Shown here: piece after piece, positions 60,374 to 64,000 of the stretch
How positions within the stretch are numbered: the stretch's first letter is position 1
Layout of the letters: each line of letters opens with the position of its first letter
NCBI RefSeq assembly: GCF_045679555.1
Contig: NC_092096.1
Coordinates: forward strand, 28,776,364 to 28,840,363
DNA length: 64,000 bases
DNA from: Salvelinus alpinus
Taxonomy: Eukaryota; Chordata; Actinopteri; Salmoniformes; Salmonidae
Direction of reading: 5' to 3'
The notes under the pieces: model-generated
Told to the model about the DNA's origin: nothing
The model's input: only the letters and a program-made list of their open reading frames with translations
Database searches by the model: none
Made by a program: the position numbers and the translations under genes

Positions 60374-60758
60374 ATGGTACAAACAGAGAATGTAAATGAG
60401 GCTCAGGTTCAAAACCTCTGGCCGCTGGAGAGTTTAAATGAGGGAATATCAACTGCTCAGCAAAGACCCTCAGACATACTTTTGAGGATAAAGAACATGG
60501 TTCTAATTTTCATCCTGATGTAGCCAAGAGTTCATATGAGGAAGTGTCAGTGGTGCAGCTCAATCAAATCTCAGACACCCAAGATATTGGGAATGAATAC
60601 TACCACTTACAGACAGCAAGTTATGGTAGTGGTTTATTGGTTGAGGAAATCGTAAGCTCTATGACAACTAGCATGTAACTGCAGAGGTTGACGTGGAAAT
60701 ATGCGAGGATACACTGAAATGTGTTTTGTCAGACGCTTTTATGGCCTACCACAACTGA
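60374..60758 (+). pseudogene. Unidentified frameshifted coding remnant
   Basis: Three frames joined by two apparent frameshifts give a protein-like sequence of about 128 codons: MVQTENVNEAQVQNLWPLES, then FEDKEHGSNFHPDVAKSSYE and QLNQISDTQDIGNEYYHLQT, then VTAEVDVEICEDTLKCVLSD up to a TGA. Acidic, codon-like composition carrying across frame breaks suggests a real ancestor, perhaps a retrocopy. It lies inside the roughly 1.8 kb present upstream of gene B but absent upstream of gene A. I do not recognise the protein. Confidence 0.4.
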
Positions 60759-61439
60759 TGTTGTATTGCAGCCACCAATTGAACGGGGGTGAAATAAATT
60801 CCATTACGGATAAAGGAAAAAAAGCTCTGACGAAGGCCGTGAGGCCGAAATGTAAGCTTCTTAAAGATCAGTGATGCTATCGAGAGCAGTGTGCGGTTTC
60901 CTTTTTCCCTCATCTTGTCCAACTGTTGCCATGCACCTGCAACAAAGATTGCTCAGATGTGCGAGTGCCTTTTGAATGTTGAATTACGGATAAAGGAAAA
61001 AAGTACTTTGTTCACAATAAAGAGAAAGATGCAAACCTCAAATATGAATCTCTTTGTATCTAGTCATTCCAATATATAATTTAGTTTAATTGAGGGTTTA
61101 TAATATTGCACAGACAAATCACAACAAGAAATGACACATTACAGACATAAGAAATGTAAGAGACGAACAATGGTTTCCTAACTGTTGGATAGCTCCACTT
61201 CAGTAATTCAAAAATAATTATAACGAATTAAATATTAATGTTTATTTCTCAAATGTCAACAAAAGTACCATTACTCTCATCCTGCCATCTTACCAAGAAA
61301 GTTAGAGCGCTCATCATTGTGCTATAGGCTTGTCCAGACTGCTTACCTTGTCAGACGGAGGTCAAAGTCATCTGCAGTTTTCTGGGGACACAATAGGGGA
61401 GCTGTCTCTCAACCATCAACATTAATTAATAGGGATGAT

Positions 61440-64000
61440 AATGTCTGACCTGCGGCGACATCTGCCTATTATTCCCTCAAGCCGAGAGAAAACAGGGTCC
61501 CTCATATTTCAGCAGCTGATTAATGTTCTCAATGACATTTAGATATGCTGTCTCTTGGCAAATGGAGAATGATCATACATCAGTCTGTTACACAAATTAA
61601 TAATGAACAGTGGGCACACACGTGAGTGGGTATGCAACTTCCGAGCTAATTCTTTTAATAGTATGTGGTAACTTGCCACAATGGAAATATTCAATAACCT
61701 AGCTGCATACAAGCAATGTATTATTATGTAAATGAATGAAGCAACAAGCCCTGCATACTCAAGCCCAGGTATGTGCTGTAATCAACACTGATAGATAGCA
61801 CATAGAATGTCCCAGCCAATGTCTGCTGTTTGGGAGCATCCCTGTAGTGGATAGGAAAATAATTGAATGGAACAGGGACTTTAGTTTTGGTAGGATATGC
61901 CTACAGTATACTGTAGCGTGAACATTTTCTCAGAGCGTATAGGAGCTGGCCCAGCAACAGTGAGACCGATGCTGTTCTGTTTGTTGATTGGTTTTTGCTG
62001 TGGCCCTCCAGCTGCTGGGACACAGTTTGGCATGAGTTGTGTGGTGTCACATGCTGCCAAGTGAGCTGGCCAGATGGAGACAGCTGGACTGGCAGCCCAC
62101 CATCCCTATAGCCTCTTCTTTTGGAGTGGGGAGGGACACTGTGAGTCTCAGAGAGGATGTGATGGGTGTGTGTGTATGTGTTCGCGCTTGCGTGCGTGTG
62201 TGTGTGAGAGACACAGAGAGACAAAGAGAGACACAGAGAGAAAGAGATAATGAGAGAGAGCAAGAGAGAGAGAGAGAGTGGGAGAGAGAGGAGAGAGAGA
62301 GAGAATGAGAGATTTTATGTGTGTGGAGGGTCTACCAAACAGAACCATGTTCATAGCCCAAATCCAAACCCAAGCCTGTGTAAGTTACCCTGATTTTTCC
62401 TCTCTGCAACTTGTGTCTTCTTATTTTCCTTTAACCTACTAAATCAATGGCTCCATCTTTCCATTTTGACCTGCCTAATACAGTTTTCGACTGAGAGCTA
62501 TGACAGACCTATGGAACCATGTCCAGGTGGTCATTGGGTTTAGCAGAAGGGAAGCTGGTTGCTGCTGGCCTGGTCTCTGATTGGCAGTTTAGGCCCAGTG
62601 CAGCTGCTACCACCACCATCTGCTGTCAGGATATATTGATCATCTAATGAAAAAATTGGGTTTAGAATGAATCTCAGTGAAATCAACCCCCTTCCTTTCA
62701 AAGGGCAGTGACTTTAATCAAGTCCCTACAGGGAAGCCGAAACTCATCAACTGAGCCCCCTCCTACCCTCCCCCCTCCCCCACAATTGCAGGAGATAGAT
62801 GGAAAACTACGGGTCACTGATCCCCCGGTAAAATCTCTGCTAGATTTGGCCACAGCTCCAGCATTTTTAGGGTGCCACAGCGGACCTCTTAACTCTCTAT
62901 CTTAACGATGTCTTCATGTAAATGTAGTACTGTAAGTAAAAACAACTTCATGGAAATATAAGGCTGGGATTCAATCAAACCTGCACTATGGGGTGGAACA
63001 GAGGATCAAAAGCTGGCAGTGTTTTAAATGATATGTTTACATGAACATGAATATGGTTGGTATTGTCCTCTTCTGACTGCTGCTTTACAAGCTTCCCCAC
63101 TGCAGTTGATATATTGAAAGTTATTTTCTTGGGTATTGATATTTTTGGGCTTTATTCAAAACATGCCTCAGAACTCACTACAGTGAAATACATTTCAGAC
63201 TCTATGAAAAGGGTATGTGTCAACACCAAGAAGGACAGCCTCTGGCAAGACATCTGGACATTTGAATATCAAAGTATTCCTCTGCTCATTGAAGTGCCCA
63301 TAACCCATTCAGTATCTCTGCATATTCTAATCAACAATTAGAAGGTTTGGTGTGACAACAACGTCAAGGCCTTAGTCAATAACAACTGGTATCCAGCAAC
63401 TGGTTGAGTCTGGTTATTAAAGCGCATGTATTTTTATACTCCACAGACATGTTTGAGCCAGGAGGCCTTTTCTCACAATAAAACATTTTGATCTCCATAA
63501 TTCAAACTATTATTGACTTGGAAACCTCATAAACAAAGTCTGCAGTTTAAATGTTTATCTTGGTGCATCTATTAATCATCTGGCTGCCATGTTTTGACCC
63601 CCAACCACTTCCTCCATACCATAGGTCACCTGTATGGATTCAACTATTGCGTTATAAAATGTTTCTTTATTTGTTCTGAGAGTGAACACTGCTTGCTGAT
63701 GAATTACACAGAGAGACAGAAAGAAATGGGAATAGGGACAGACAGAAAGAAAGAAAGACAGATAGAGGGAGAGAGATGGAGATGGAGTTAGAGAGGTCCT
63801 AATTGACAGCTTGTCACTGCATCTTTTTTATCCTGGCGGTTTGCAGTTTGCAAAGTTAAATCATGTTTCCTGGATTGCAATTTGCAGAGGACAGGAGGCA
63901 GGTAGGATAATAGTGTCTGATTCCCTGGAGTCAAGGGATCTCTTAAATAAAATGTTATCGATCCTGCCCAGTTCTTTTGAACGGGACACACCGGTAACTA
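61440..64000. other. No gene recognised
   Basis: Past the end of the gene A/B homology (about 61435). It holds the low-complexity tract at 62165-62310 and purine-rich runs near 63715-63785; otherwise nothing supported. Confidence 0.5.
62165..62310. repeat. TG then GA-rich low-complexity tract
   Basis: GTGTGTGTATGTG, then AGAGAGAC/GAGAGA for about 110 bp. Confidence 0.9.

Noticed and set aside
63057-63341. 94-residue plus-strand frame as a gene
   Set aside because: No family resemblance, no splice or promoter context, AT-rich composition like its surroundings.

Overview
The window looks like nuclear DNA from a salmonid fish (Salmo, Oncorhynchus or Salvelinus type). It has interrupted vertebrate genes, long CA/TG arrays, L2-like LINE tails ending in TTTGA repeats, and many Tc1-family elements of the kinds that crowd salmonid genomes. 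The assignment comes from the repeat and gene families; no database was searched.

Three spliced host genes can be reconstructed. (1) rassf8, plus strand, coding exons 24637-24739, 26515-27431, 34390-34519 and 34783-34898. It gives a complete 421-residue Ras-association/coiled-coil scaffold. (2) and (3) A tandem pair on the minus strand, gene A (46039 to 41669) and gene B (58963 to 54302). Each has eight coding exons in the same phases. Both encode an N-terminal domain resembling that of the shelterin protein TIN2 (TINF2_N type), an acidic middle, a basic linker and eight C2H2 zinc fingers (681 and 628 residues). Two broken coding pieces were also seen: an NLR-type leucine-rich-repeat exon (4250-4436) and an unidentified frameshifted protein remnant (60374-60758).

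Region by region. 1-24.5 kb is gene-poor and repeat-rich, with a Tc1 inside a Tc1 (7958-10980), an interrupted Tc1 carrying a 159-bp duplicated insert (17350-19864), LINE tails, hairpins and microsatellites. 24.5-35 kb is rassf8; its second intron holds a three-level nest (669-bp insert within a LINE within a Tc1). 36.8-39.5 kb has a miniature LTR retrotransposon (TRIM) with a tRNA-like segment in its LTR, a solo LTR, and a Tc1. 40.6-61.4 kb is the duplicated zinc-finger locus. The spacer between the copies has a foldback structure with a 14-copy minisatellite, a truncated Tc1, and a hAT-like element that carries a piece of gene A. 61.4-64 kb shows little beyond low-complexity tracts.

The most notable signals are the TIN2-like/C2H2 domain combination in a tandem pair, the hAT-like element carrying a gene A fragment with an 8-bp target duplication, a Harbinger-like element inserted four bases into a splice donor of gene B that appears to supply the donor's +5 G, the TRIM with a tRNA-like LTR, and the identical 159-bp templated insertion. 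Exons were called by eye from splice signals, phase and protein continuity. Repeat family names are from recognition, not from a library search.
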